Source: Neurospora crassa OR74A (Eukaryota > Ascomycota > Sordariomycetes > Sordariales > Sordariaceae). Taken from it: a stretch of DNA of 64,000 nt. The stretch is from the NCBI RefSeq assembly GCF_000182925.2, contig NC_026501.1, positions 5,807,917 through 5,871,916 of the forward strand. Reading direction: 5' to 3'. Every line of letters begins with the position of its first letter. Within the stretch, counting starts at the first letter, position 1. Of this stretch, positions 37,803-48,941 are shown piece after piece. The translations under genes were made by a program, and so were the position numbers. The notes under the pieces were generated by a model. The model was not told the origin of the DNA and ran no database searches. It saw nothing but the letters and a program-made list of their open reading frames with translations.

Positions 37803-39938
37803 TCACTCAGGGAAGGGAATTCCATGCTCACATTGCCTCTGCTCATCGCTCGCTCCTCCAATTGTCTTCACGTTGGATTTGATCATAATTGTCTTCGCAA
37901 TGCTGGGGGTGCCCGCCTCGTCCATGACAAACAGCATCCAGTACCCAGGGATGACGATGCCGGGGTCATTGGGGATCTGCACATGGTAGCGACCGAACAT
38001 CGGCACACGCCTCCCGAGAGGTAGGGGAACACGACGCTGGTCGGTGTTGACGGTGTGGGTAGCGCTGCAGAGGCGGACCAAGGAGGCAGATGCGATGCGG
38101 CGGTCGGTGTGGAATCTCAGTTCCTCTCCGACTTCGATGGTATCAGGCAGTTCGGTGCGGATCTCGGGACGAGATCGTTCTTCACCGTTCTCTGTCAGGA
38201 GATACGGCGGCGTGAAGATCTGGCCGTCGTAGTGGTTGGCGGAGCAGTTGCCGCAGAGACCGCCACCGGCGTTCAAGACTCGGCCGTCGGGCAGCAGGAT
38301 TGAGAGGGTATGGTAGACGCGGACGACGTTGTTCTGGGAGAGCTCGGTGAAGGTGTTGGACTCTGGGTCGTACAACTCGGGCACGAACTGCACGTTCTCC
38401 TCGTTGAAAGCGATACCGAAAGTCTGGCCGCCGGCAATGAAGACCTTGCCATCTGGGAGGACGACGGAGGTGTGGAAGACGCGCTCGGAGTGCATCTTTC
38501 CCCCTTGGCCGGCAGGCTTCACGACTGGATCTTGGCCTGGTTCGCCCAGAGTGATGACATGTGCGTTGTTGGTAGCCCAGGACTTGTCGTAGTCAGGCGA
38601 ACCTCCGATGGTGAGGATCTTGCCCTCCACAGCATCGAACATGACAGCGTTGCCAGACATGGAATCGTCGTCCTCGCCACGGTCTCCGGCTCCCTTGAAG
38701 CTGCCTTCTCCTTCCACGTAGTACCAGTTCATAGCTTTGCTAGGACCGGCCTGGAAGACGCTGTTCTTCTTCCACCCGAAGAGCCAGCCGTGGTTGTCGG
38801 CTCTCCATGGCCCCTCCATGTCATCCGTCAGCATCGGCTTGACTTGGGCACCGGGCAACATGGTCCAGTTCCCGGTGGCAGGGTCATAGACCTCTCCGTC
38901 TTTGGCGACGTTGGAGCCTCCAGCCCAAGAGCCACCGATGACGAAAACCCGTCCATCATCGAGGGTAGTGGAAGCCTGATACCCACGACGAAGGTGCATA
39001 TCAGTACCCTTGATCCACTTATCCAGTTTACCATCGTAGAGACTGGTCGGGGAGGCGTCATTGCCGCCAGTCACAACCATCATGCCGGTACCATCGATGG
39101 AAATACCGGGGCAGAACATGTCGTGCTGGGTGTTGGTGACAATACGCTTGGAAACCTCCTTGGTGATGGGGTTCCAACGGGCCATTGCAGTTTGACCACC
39201 AGGTGTGGAGTGGAACTGATCCGCGGCCCAGGATGACCAGAGGATGATGTTACCAGACTTCTCCTGAGCCCCAGCAACAGGCACGACAGGGAAGTCAATG
39301 GTCGGTCCCCAGAGACCATTCTTGGGGTCCCGAGGGATGGTATACAGAGTGGCGTAGAGGTTCAGTTCGGAGATGCCAATCCATGAGGACTCGGTGGCTT
39401 CAGCGTTGGCAATGAGCTTCACGTATCGGGCAGATGTGGGCTCGAAAGCAGACAGGCGCTGTCTGTTGGTGTTGGGCCACATGCCATAGGCGATGGGACC
39501 CTCCCAGTTCTTGTTGTCCATACTGACCCAGATCTCGTGGTGAGTGATCAACCCGTCCTTCTCAGTGTCAATCGGCGGCAGGATGACCAGGGCGCTGACT
39601 GAGTAGTGGACCTTGAGGTCAACTGTGATGCTGATCTGGCCCTTGAGATGGCTGATAGGGCCGCTTCGCCAGGAAGTGGTGTTGGAGCCGTCGATGGCAT
39701 TCTGACACGGATACTCGCGTTCCTCGCTGTTGCATGTCAAGGTCCAGTCTTCCCGGGAAATGCGATGACCTTTGTGAGGAGGCGATTCATCGAAGAAAGT
39801 TGGTTCCCAAGACGGCTCGTCGACAGGGCCAAAGCCAGAAACGCGTTCTCGGTTCATTGCTTCGAGCAAGTAAGTGCCCATAGCATTTACACCTTCGAGG
39901 GAGGCTCCGAGGAGGAGCCCAGCCCAGTGCAACTTCAT
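37803..39938 (-). CDS. Secreted galactose oxidase-like copper radical oxidase (AA5)
   Basis: Galactose oxidases convert primary alcohols of sugars or other substrates to aldehydes, reducing O2 to H2O2. One exon, 711 residues. Residues 1-19 (MKLHWAGLLLGASLEGVNA) form a signal peptide, so the enzyme is probably extracellular. A discoidin-type (F5/8, CBM32) sugar-binding domain spans about 55-200, then a Kelch-type propeller and a C-terminal DUF1929 domain. All catalytic residues are present: Cys276 (QHDMFCPGIS) to crosslink with Tyr320 (LRRGYQAS), stacking Trp338 (GGSWAGG), axial Tyr542 and His543 (VYHTLSILLPDG), and His628 (SATHTVNTDQRR). The start was chosen at 39938 because it yields the signal peptide; an earlier alternative has no ATG. 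It is divergent from the DyP peroxidase gene. Confidence 0.93.
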   Translation of the reverse strand: MKLHWAGLLLGASLEGVNAMGTYLLEAMNRERVSGFGPVDEPSWEPTFFDESPPHKGHRISREDWTLTCNSEEREYPCQNAIDGSNTTSWRSGPISHLKGQISITVDLKVHYSVSALVILPPIDTEKDGLITHHEIWVSMDNKNWEGPIAYGMWPNTNRQRLSAFEPTSARYVKLIANAEATESSWIGISELNLYATLYTIPRDPKNGLWGPTIDFPVVPVAGAQEKSGNIILWSSWAADQFHSTPGGQTAMARWNPITKEVSKRIVTNTQHDMFCPGISIDGTGMMVVTGGNDASPTSLYDGKLDKWIKGTDMHLRRGYQASTTLDDGRVFVIGGSWAGGSNVAKDGEVYDPATGNWTMLPGAQVKPMLTDDMEGPWRADNHGWLFGWKKNSVFQAGPSKAMNWYYVEGEGSFKGAGDRGEDDDSMSGNAVMFDAVEGKILTIGGSPDYDKSWATNNAHVITLGEPGQDPVVKPAGQGGKMHSERVFHTSVVLPDGKVFIAGGQTFGIAFNEENVQFVPELYDPESNTFTELSQNNVVRVYHTLSILLPDGRVLNAGGGLCGNCSANHYDGQIFTPPYLLTENGEERSRPEIRTELPDTIEVGEELRFHTDRRIASASLVRLCSATHTVNTDQRRVPLPLGRRVPMFGRYHVQIPNDPGIVIPGYWMLFVMDEAGTPSIAKTIMIKSNVKTIGGASDEQRQCEHGIPFPE

Positions 39939-41690
39939 CACGGCGGTCCGGTTGAAGTGAAAAGGGAATGAGAAGAGGAGGAAGAAAGTATGATGTGGAA
40001 GTCCCGCTGGTCTGGGAAATGTCCCTGACGGATGGAAGAGCGCAAATATAAGAACACAAAACAGCAGTACGGAGTATCCGCCCAGCAGACCGCACCCCCG
40101 CTCGTCCGTCAACCTATGATCTAGAGACTATCAGCATGCCAGTGACGAAGAGTGGCCCGATAGGCTAGCATAACTGGATATTCCAAGTGGCAAAGCAAAA
40201 TCGTCATCTCATTGAGGTGAGGTTCATCACGACTGGAGCCCGAGATGAGGAGACTCTCCACTCAGTCGATGTGGAGGTTGGATACATACGTAGACTCACT
40301 TCGGCATGCGATATATCGACGGCATCCTTGGAATCATGGACGGACTTGACGCAGTGCTGGAGCTTGTGATGCAGCGTTTTCTTCGTTAGTAAACATTACG
40401 GCAACAGCGTGGTAGCAACTTCCAAGTCACATTCGCCGTGCGAGACTCTTCAGCTCTCGCAAATCCGTGGAGTCTTCCAAACTTGGGTTTTCAGCCGGTC
40501 CACGATCGACAAGAAAAATAACCCGCGATCAACATAAAGTCCACCTTTGGACCCCTAGACCCCTCAGTTCAGCTGAACCATGGGCTACCACTACGGCGCG
40601 CTTGTCTTGACGTGGAGGTGCATATGCGGGTGAAAGTGAAGGTTCCTTGAAATCGCGCGATCGGCGTCTTTATGATGAGCGCAAGGAGTTGAGGTGAGTT
40701 CATGTTGTTGGGTCCAAAGACGTCCACGTCCTTACTTGAGGTGGGCCTCTTTCAGTATTTCCGCGGTAGATCTTGTGCTCCAAGATGTGTTCGACTGCAC
40801 ATGGCTGGTTCCCTCTGGATGTGAGCTATCGATTATGTACCTGGGTCGGTAGTGTCGTTCACCAGCCCCAGTGCTTGCTTTTTGGGTAGGGGGATCGTCG
40901 ACGTCTATCGTTATCCGGCCAGTGACAGTGGATGCCGGGTGTAGATCCCAGATCCATTTCTCTGCAAAAAAAGGTGGATCTCGAGGTTATCGAAAATCCT
41001 CTTGTCGTTCCCCAGACAACGCGGGGGGTTTGCATAAGAAATCCACCAGATATGCATGCCTTGACGAAGATGGTAATCCCGATGAACCTCTCGTGGGTAC
41101 AAAGAGGATCCATCTTGACACGATCGACAGAGAGCTGAGTGGTGCCTTGAAAGGTTTGCTTGCTTACTGCAGAAGCACCTATGCCCAGTCAAGATTGACT
41201 GCTGCAAGGTCCGGAATTGAACCGCCCTATGATGTTCTTTGAATTAGTAGTGAGTTTCACTTTCAGCTCTGGCCAGAAGATCCATACGTAGAGGTAGCCG
41301 ATGCTTTGGATCAATGGCCAGTTGATACCCGAGATGACGAGGCACGATGAAGATCTGCCTATGCGTAGCGACTTGCGGGGCGTTAGGTAGGACCGATCAA
41401 TTCTTGCGGACTTTGGAGGTCCGATCGACGAATTATCTCACTGACTTACTAAGTATGAAGTATGTGCTGCTGGTTGAGGGGAGCTCATGTCGAATGGTCG
41501 GGTCTTGTTCGGTACGCGGAGTGAAAGACTTTGTGGAATTCGGGGTTGGGGATCCCAGAAGCCGATACGAGGACCTTGTTTCTTGGACTGTTCTGTATGT
41601 AGCGTACTCTAAACACTTATTAATATTGTGCGCCTCCCCAGCAGTTGGAGCTCGGTTTGTTGACCTCAATCATCATTGTTCACAGTCACC
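39939..41690. promoter_or_regulatory. Divergent promoter region of oxidase and peroxidase genes
   Basis: 1,752 bp lie between two start codons pointing away from each other. On the minus strand a weak TATATTT lies near 40044-40051, about 110 nt before the oxidase start. ORFs inside are short and lack coding character. Any shared control would have to lie here; no clear binding-site array is visible. Confidence 0.5.
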
Positions 41691-43594
41691 ATGAGTTGGG
41701 TTGCGAGGAAAGCCAATATTCAGGGTGACGTCTGGTAAGTCTCGCTAGACTGCACATTCTTTTGAGATGTCATGGTTTGCTGATTCTTCTTCCCCATTAG
41801 GCCCGGCCTGCCAAAAAGGTTCCAGACCTTCCTATTCTTCAAGATCAGGAAGCCAGATGAATTCAAGACGCGACTCCGATCTTTCGTGGATGAACATATC
41901 ACCACGGCCCAGGAGGCTTGTGACATGAAGAACCAGATCTTGGCGGCAAAGACAAAAGCCAAGGACAGTGGTGTCCCGGCCAAGATTCTGCCCTTGCCAG
42001 GCGTCAACATTGCCTTTGCCTCGACTGGTCTAGCAGCTGTAAGTTATACCTAGCCAAGGCGCCGTGCTAGAGAGACTCGCTAACTGATTACATTAGCTGG
42101 GAAAATTCACCTTCAACGAGGCCGCCGTCAAGAAGGACAGAAATCTATCCAAGATCTTCAAGAAGAACCAGCTCCGTGGTGGCTTGTTCGGGAAGGGCAT
42201 GTATGATGACCTGGTGGGTGAGGGCTGGGACGAGCCGAAAGAGCTTCGATCACAGTTCAAGCCGTCTGCGGGAAAGCGGCTGATTGATGGCGTGCTGATG
42301 GTAACGGCGAGTCGTGCGGAAGACTTGAGATACAAAGTCCTTCGCGTCAAGGAACACTTCCTTAAGGAGCCGGGCAGTGATGATCCTGATACTGTTCGGT
42401 ACAGCAATGACCCCTGCCTTGAGTTCCCGTTCACCAGCCAGGGTCGAACTCGTCCTGAAAAGGGCAAGGAACAGTAAGTCTGCTTCGTACAATTGCCTAT
42501 GATGACCAGCACAGACTGACCGAGATTTTCAGCTTCGGCTTCGAGGACGGCATTAGCCAGCCCTTGATCGAGGGATTGGATGAAGTGGCGCCCAAGGACA
42601 AAGAGCCAAAGGCTGTCAAGTCAGGGTAAGGTGTTCCGGAGCTTGTCGGTATTGATTATCGGAACTGACAAAGTGTATTCGGATTGCAGATTGATCTTCG
42701 CCAGACACGACGGCGACCCTATGAACCAGCCGGAATGGGCCGAAGACGGCAGTTTCCTCGTGATCCGTGACCTTCAACAGCTCGTCCCTGAGTTTGAGAA
42801 GTAAGTTTTTCTATGCGTCGGGAGTAGAGTCAGTCAGTACTAACTGAACACAACTTCAGGTGGCTCGAAGACAACAAACACAATGCGCCGTTCGCCGCGG
42901 ACTCTGATGACCCGAAGGAAAAGCTTGCAGCGTATCTGATGGGCAGATGGAGGAACGGTACGTGTCCATCTATCAAGTCCCAAGCTCATTTTGCTCATGA
43001 ACATTCACAATAGGAACCCCCGTCGACGAGAGCCCTCACCACGACAAAGACCCAAACCTTTTCCGATCCAACAACTTTGACTTCCACCCTGTCGACAAGC
43101 ACGACAAATGCCCCTTTGCAGCTCACATCCGCAAGATGCGGCCCCGCGGCGACCTGAACCACGATCACGCGGTTATCATCCGTCGTGGCATCTCCTACGG
43201 AGACGAAGTGACGCCTGAAGAAAAGGCCGCACAGAAGTCTTCTGAGGAGAAGGAGCGCGGCTTGATGTTCGTGTGCTACCAGAGTGACATCCGCAACGGA
43301 TTCAACTTCTTGACCACCCGCTGGGCTAGCAACCACCACTTCCCGGACCGCAAGGCGAACTTTGTTGGCGAGCACGGTCCCGGTATCGATGCCATTGTGG
43401 GCCAGAGGCTTAATCACCACCCGGAGCGCTCTATCGGTCTGCCTGATGGCAAGCATCCTACTGAGGCGCGCATTGGACTCGACCGCTGGGTGATCCCACG
43501 AGGTGGTGAATACTTCTTCACGCCATCCATCAAGGCAATGAAGGAGTATCTGACTGGCCCCCCTGATTATCCGCCAGAGCTTGCCGGCCCTTGA
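41691..43594 (+). CDS. DyP-type heme peroxidase
   Basis: Dye-decolorizing peroxidases use H2O2 to oxidise dyes, aromatics and other substrates. Seven exons: 41691-41734, 41801-42038, 42097-42473, 42533-42625, 42690-42800, 42860-42957 and 43014-43594; 513 residues. The GXXDG signature is FGFEDGISQP (221-230), with catalytic Asp225. The proximal heme ligand is His358 in CPFAAHIRKMRPR, and the distal arginine lies in RRGISYG (377-383). Length and the RFQTFLFFKI opening fit fungal DyPs. There is no signal peptide (MSWVARKANIQGDVW), so the mature enzyme is probably cytosolic or leaves by a non-classical route. All six introns are 53-66 nt. The gene is divergent from the H2O2-producing oxidase gene. 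Confidence 0.93.
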
Positions 43595-43803
43595 GAGTTG
43601 TTGTCTTTTAGGGAGCAGACCTGTTAGCCGCATAACGAATCTAATAACCATGAGCAATTCATCAAGAGCGGTGAACGTATCCATCCAGACTGAAAGTCCC
43701 CCGCTGTATCACCACTCTGGCTGTGCGAGCGTCTGTGCAAATAGGACCTGTGTAGTCAGCTGTCGTGAATAATTTGTCGCGCTAAACCCTTCGAGAATTG
43801 CCC
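43595..43803. other. 3' flank of the peroxidase gene
   Basis: No coding signal; presumably the 3' untranslated region and terminator of the DyP gene. Confidence 0.5.
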
Positions 43804-44021
43804 AGGACGGCGATGTTAGCTTCGAAGATAATGTGGCGATGCTAACGGACTACTGTCTCATCACCGCGGACGAGACAGAGGACTATGGAAGGTGGCCGAG
43901 AAGCTGTTTGTACAAGTGATGGAGACTCGCAAGGCGAAGCTCGGGGCCGATCATCCCGACACGCTGAGCAGCATGGCCAACCTGGCGTCGACGTACAGGA
44001 ATCAGGGCCGGTGGGAGGTAA
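43804..44021 (+). pseudogene. Relic of a STAND/NLR gene (NB-ARC end plus one TPR)
   Basis: Two adjoining segments match separated parts of the fungal NB-ARC-TPR receptor architecture. The first reads FEDNVAMLTDYCLITADE (about 43821-43874), typical of the end of the nucleotide-binding region. After ADETED the frame shifts by one and the second reads KVAEKLFVQVMETRK, GADHPDTLSSMANLAS and TYRNQGRW (about 43889-44014), a kinesin-light-chain-type TPR. Several hundred residues expected between the two are missing, so an internal deletion is likely. There is no start codon, P-loop or N-terminal effector domain. Intact relatives act in allorecognition and immunity-like responses. The TPR part is well preserved, so the break may be fairly recent. 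Confidence 0.75.
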
Positions 44022-45097
44022 TTTATCTCTATAAGAGCGGACAGGATCCCGAGTTTTTTTTTACCATCTATGGTCGTATGTGCCTATCATAGGCCTCACA
44101 TCAGCTCAAGTCCATTCATTATTACCACTGGTGAGCAATATAGACGGTAAGTACCAAGTGAAATCTGTATGACAATCAAGCAATGAAGCAATAAACTATG
44201 ATACTATCGTAATATATCACTCTTGAACTACATAGACCCTTTTTGATATTTGTCCTCGCTCTACCTCCTCATTCTACCTCCTCGACTATGGCCATGAGAG
44301 CCACATTATCTCACTAAGCAATAGGGGAATGATGCCTTGATCATCCATGCTGTCACCGTTAGGCTCGCTTTAGTTGTGGTAACATCGGAATTCGTCGGCC
44401 GGGGTAGACAGAGCTTGGGAGGTATGTAGATCTGGACTGTGAGGGGTGAGAAGAAGGGCTGAGATGGAAGCGGCGAAGACAATTAGGCGCTTGACCCATG
44501 TTAAGTAAAGCGAGTGATTGTGAGGTTGCTTCACGGCGGGGGCTTCGCTTCGGACCTTGGGTCCATCCGATATTGTATACGGGTCCAGTCACGACCAAGC
44601 AAGAAATGAGCAGCTGCTGCCTCCTTTCCCTAGAATCTAAATAATTGGTTTCCTGCCGCGGATTTTCAAGGAACGTCGAGAGCGTACCGGACACGACAGA
44701 AGTGTCGGGCTATTCCGGCCATTAAAGCCTATCTACAGACAGACTGTTTTCAGGGTGATAGACCGTTAAGAAAAGAGAACTCTGCCTGGGCCCCCTGCCG
44801 TCGTCTCCGCGTTCAGTTGCGTTGCCGCGCATCTCCTTTTGCCGCCTCTGAATGTCCACTTCCTTTTCTTCTATTCTCTTTCCCTGCTCACCTCATGACA
44901 GTGAGGTCGTCGGTGGTCCCGACATAGAAGAGATCTCAACCACCTAAAAACGGATGCCCTGCCTTTGTAAGAATTGAGGGCCCATGTTATCGTCATAATG
45001 TTCTCTGAACAGTGCGATGATGTGGTCAAAAGCCTGGGAGAGGCCAATATCGCTGAACACACACGCATGCCCCTTGAGCCTTGAAAGTAGCGACTCC
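44022..45097. other. Intergenic, no supported gene
   Basis: Lies between the NLR relic and the 3' end of the minus-strand helicase gene. No further NLR fragments, RNA gene or ORF of coding character were recognised. Confidence 0.55.
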
Positions 45098-48000
45098 CTA
45101 TTCGGGTTCCCCAAAGTCAATCAACCAGTTCTCTTCTCCATCATTCTCCAAATCTCCTATTGTCTGTTTCAAATTAGACGCAGAGACGGCATAGTCGTCT
45201 TGCTCTAGTTGAATTAGAAGCTCAGGCTGAGCGATAGGGGCGGTGTTGGGGAACTGATTCAGTGTGGGCGCAAAGATTGGACCAGCACCAGAGCCAGTAC
45301 GCAAATGGCTCCCAGAACCAGCCGTCACAGCGGCTGTGGTGGTCATGGCCGGCAAGTCGCTTAGAAGCTGGAGGGTTTGAGTGATTATTGGACCAGCACG
45401 AATACGAGTTCCGGAAGCCGTGACGCCTGTTGGCATCCATTGATCTTGCACATGATGAGTCTGGCTGAGCCACTTCTCATTCCTCTCTGCAAGTTCTTTG
45501 TCAAGCTTTCTGTCCTGTTGCTGGATCACGGCTTCGGCATTCTTCCAATTGTCACCAATAGGACGCAATGGCAGCTCCCCGAAATGACTATAAAGCCCAC
45601 GACCAGTACTTCCCGTCGATACAATACTTTTGCGCTTGACTGGCTCCTCATGCCCAAAGTCGTGAGCGCCATGCTGGAGTAAAAGAGATTCGATGGTCTT
45701 GCCCTTTGGTGAGTCTGTACCTTGCCTCTGCCCTTGCTTGACCGACGCTTTTGCTTGCCTGAAGCGCTCACAGTCGTGGAAACATCTTTCACCGCAAAGG
45801 CCGTGACAAGGATGCCCACATTCAGGAACGATTTGAAAACATGGGCTGCTGCAGGGAAGATTTTCATGCGCGATAGCATGACATCTCAGAGTGCAAGGAT
45901 GGCCGCAAGGCCTAGTCTCTCGACACCTTTCGTGACACCCACCAGTATTGTCAGCCCAGTCCTCTAGCTCCTTGATCCAGATTTCATTTCCATGATTCTG
46001 GCAAACCAGAGGAAGCCCAAGTTCTCGGTTGACCATGCCCTGATCAGCGAATCTATTGAAAATAAGGCCCCATAGAAACGATGATTCGGTTTTAGCCTCG
46101 AGTAAGTTATTGACGTTGCCGAATATGTAGAACCCTTGCCGAGCGCGACTGATAGCAACCACAGCTCGGTGTGGGTTGTCAAGAAAACCGATGTTGCGCC
46201 CATAGACTGGGTCAGGGCTACGCACCAGGGACAAGAGAACAATATCATTTTCTTCACCCTGGTACGAGTCCACTGTGAAAACGTTGAAGTAACAGCCAGT
46301 GAGCGATGGATGCCCTTTTAGTCTTCTCAAGAGAAGACTTCGTTGGCCCCTGTAGTATGTCAAGATGGTTATCTTCTCACTAGACACACCATTAGACACA
46401 AGATACACAAAGAAGAGGGTGATCATTTCAGCCTCTTGGTCGTTGAGTTTGCTGTTGTCAGAAGTCGTTCGCTCAATCCATTCGTGATCGAAAAACCAGC
46501 AATTACGCCCACCCATCCCAGGGACATCCGGACGTGCTTGCGGAGATTGGACACTGGGGTGGTCGAGTAGGTTATTATAGAATGGAGAGACTATGCGTCT
46601 CAGCTCCGGCCTCATGCGGCGCTGTTGATTGAGCATGATGTGATTCATTTTCAGGTTGATGAGCCTTTCAAACAGAGAGACGTTCAAGTTGTACGGATGT
46701 TGACCGAGCCATCGAATGTCGCATCGAGGCGACATCTGTGCATGGTCACCAACCAGAACGAGCTGTTGAAGGGAAGGGTACAGAGCCGAGGTAATGTTTC
46801 CTTCCCTTGTTTCGGCAGCTTCTTCGATAAGCAGGGTATTGGGCTGTAGCCCGGCCAGAAACGCGCGGTATTTTGTAAGGCCGGTTGTTGTGCAGCCGAT
46901 GACCGCAATATCTTGTGAGAAGGCCATGTCAATATCTTGCCGGGCTTTGAGTGCTCTGCGCCGCTTGCATATCTCAACGTATTTGGCCAGCAGCCCAGCC
47001 AGCGTCGGAGTGGTTGCTTGCACCAGTTTGGACTGGAGATGCTGGTAAACTGCACCCCTCCAGTCTTGGGGTATATCAAAGAGGTTATCATTCTCTCTGA
47101 GCAAGCGTTGTGCACGATGATTCCAGCTTTTGAAGTGTCCAGGCTCTCTGACCCACGATACATGGTCAGTTTTCTAAAACGTAGATACGACTGGACCATA
47201 AAAACATCGGGTAATCGTCAAACTTACTTTCCGGTCCATATATGCATCAATTTGATTTCCTTGCCGTTTATCCTGTCTGCGTCTTCTTCATCGTACGCGA
47301 TGTTCTCTACGTCGCGCTCATAATCGAAGTCCTCGTCAGCTTCCAATGTTTCGGATATGAGAGGCTGCCTGTCGCGAACGATCCGAGCCGGGATTCGTGA
47401 GTCTCCCAACCATAAGGAAAAGGGACCAAGCTTCTCCAACTCCGGGCTTGTCTCCATTTCATCATCGTACAAAGACTCCAGCTGCGCTTCGGTAATGATG
47501 CCATGTGCATGAAGCTGGCGTGGGTCGATGAGACTGTCCCCAAACACACTGTCAACCAGTGCCTCTACTCTGTCGATGTTGGTATGACGGTCATCCTCCA
47601 GTTCCCTGAACCGCTTTCCACCCCCACCACGGGAGCATTTGCGGCGCATCTCATACAAGCTGTAAGGCCTCATGTCTTCTCTCTCACTTCTTGAGCCAAG
47701 ACGCAGAATCTTTGCGTTCGCCTCAAGACAATGGCCAAGCAGCTGGTCCAAGGCATGATTTGTCTGCGCAGCGACAATGAGGGGCGGGTTGTGTCCTGGA
47801 CACTTGCGGCGACTCGCAAGCATGACTTTGATTGCCTCCACCGAGGTAAAAGTTTTCCCCGTTCCTGGAGGGCCTTGGATGATGGCAAGCTCCTTGGAGA
47901 CCATTCGATGAAGAGCGGATAGTTGCGAGGCGTCGAGAAAGCTGATACTTTCCACATCTTTTGGGAGGAGTCCAGAGAGCACATTGAACTCGCGCAGGGA

Positions 48001-48941
48001 TTTGAGCTTCTCAAGGTCTGCAAGGGGTTGGCGCACAACAGAAGAGAAGTCCATAATAGGGCTTTGGTATATGAAGCTTGGTGTCTCATTTCCCCTGTGA
48101 CTGCCGGTGATGTATTTGTCGATAGGAGTACTAAGTTAAACATGATTAGCCTGCGTGATACATTCAAGCTTTGATTTCGATTGCGATACATACTCTGCCT
48201 GCGCAGCCAGTTGCAGGCCGACCAAAGAATGACGCGAGGATTCAAAATAGCCGTGTTGGGCCTCAATCATAACAAGTTCAAGATCACAATCGAAGACGGC
48301 ATCTTCTGGGTTGCCCCACATGAGGTCGACGAGTGGAGGGGTTTGATCAAGTCCAAGCAAGTACGGCCTTTGGGCAACCACGGCGACCTTGCAGATGGTC
48401 TTGAACTTGTCGGCTTTGGTGGTGAGGGCAAGAAGACTGCCGGGTTTTAGGCGACCGGACTTCAGCCATTTGATGGCTCTCTGCGGCATGAACTCAACAC
48501 GCGCAAGAGGTCCTAATGTTGTCATGATGTACGACTTGATGCGAACCTGGGTATAAACGAACATGTGCTGATCGTCATCCTGGCGCAGTCCGTGGTTGTT
48601 GTTGTAGATGTAGTTGTTGACAGCGAATCGCAAACCTTCAGTGCCCTCGCGACGAAGGATCTCGTACTGAGCCTTCAAGTAGTCCTCTTTGGATTTCCAG
48701 GGCTGCCTTACATCATTCTCAGGCAGACCTTCGGCCTCTTTCTGGAGTAGAAGGATTTCCTTGGCCGTGGGAATTTCGGGTTTCGACTTCCATCCGTCTC
48801 CATCTTCAAGCTTGACAAAAATATTGCTACGGACGATCTCGTCTCTCTGTGGAGACCTGTGTCAGCAATACGGTTGACAAAGAAAGGATGGGAGTTTAGT
48901 ACCGTAGCGCTCAGTTGAATCCACTCGTCGCGGTTGGCCAT
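45098..48941 (-). CDS. NFX1-type SF1 helicase (Hrr1 / SAD-3 / ZNFX1 family)
   Basis: Relatives are S. pombe Hrr1, in the RNA-directed RNA polymerase complex of heterochromatic RNAi, and Neurospora SAD-3, needed for meiotic silencing by unpaired DNA. Four exons in transcription order: 48941-48903, 48846-48194, 48130-47228 and 47147-45098; 1,214 residues. Walker A is GPPGTGKT (317-324). Motif II reads EEAAE (640-644), GDHAQMSP lies at 665-672, QQRRMRPEL at about 706, VDSYQGEENDIV at 824-835 and VAISRAR at 862-868. A Cys/His cluster with NF-X1 spacing follows at about 936-991 (CRETRPCGHPC, CGHPCHGLCGERC). The C-terminal ~220 residues are low-complexity. Introns are 56, 63 and 80 nt. The first exon codes only 13 residues and its donor (GTACTA) is weak, so the extreme N-terminus is least sure. 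Confidence 0.9.

Noticed and set aside
38310-39236. 308-codon plus-strand ORF inside the oxidase gene
   Set aside because: It is antisense to a gene with full catalytic motifs; the open frame is a by-product of that gene's codon bias.
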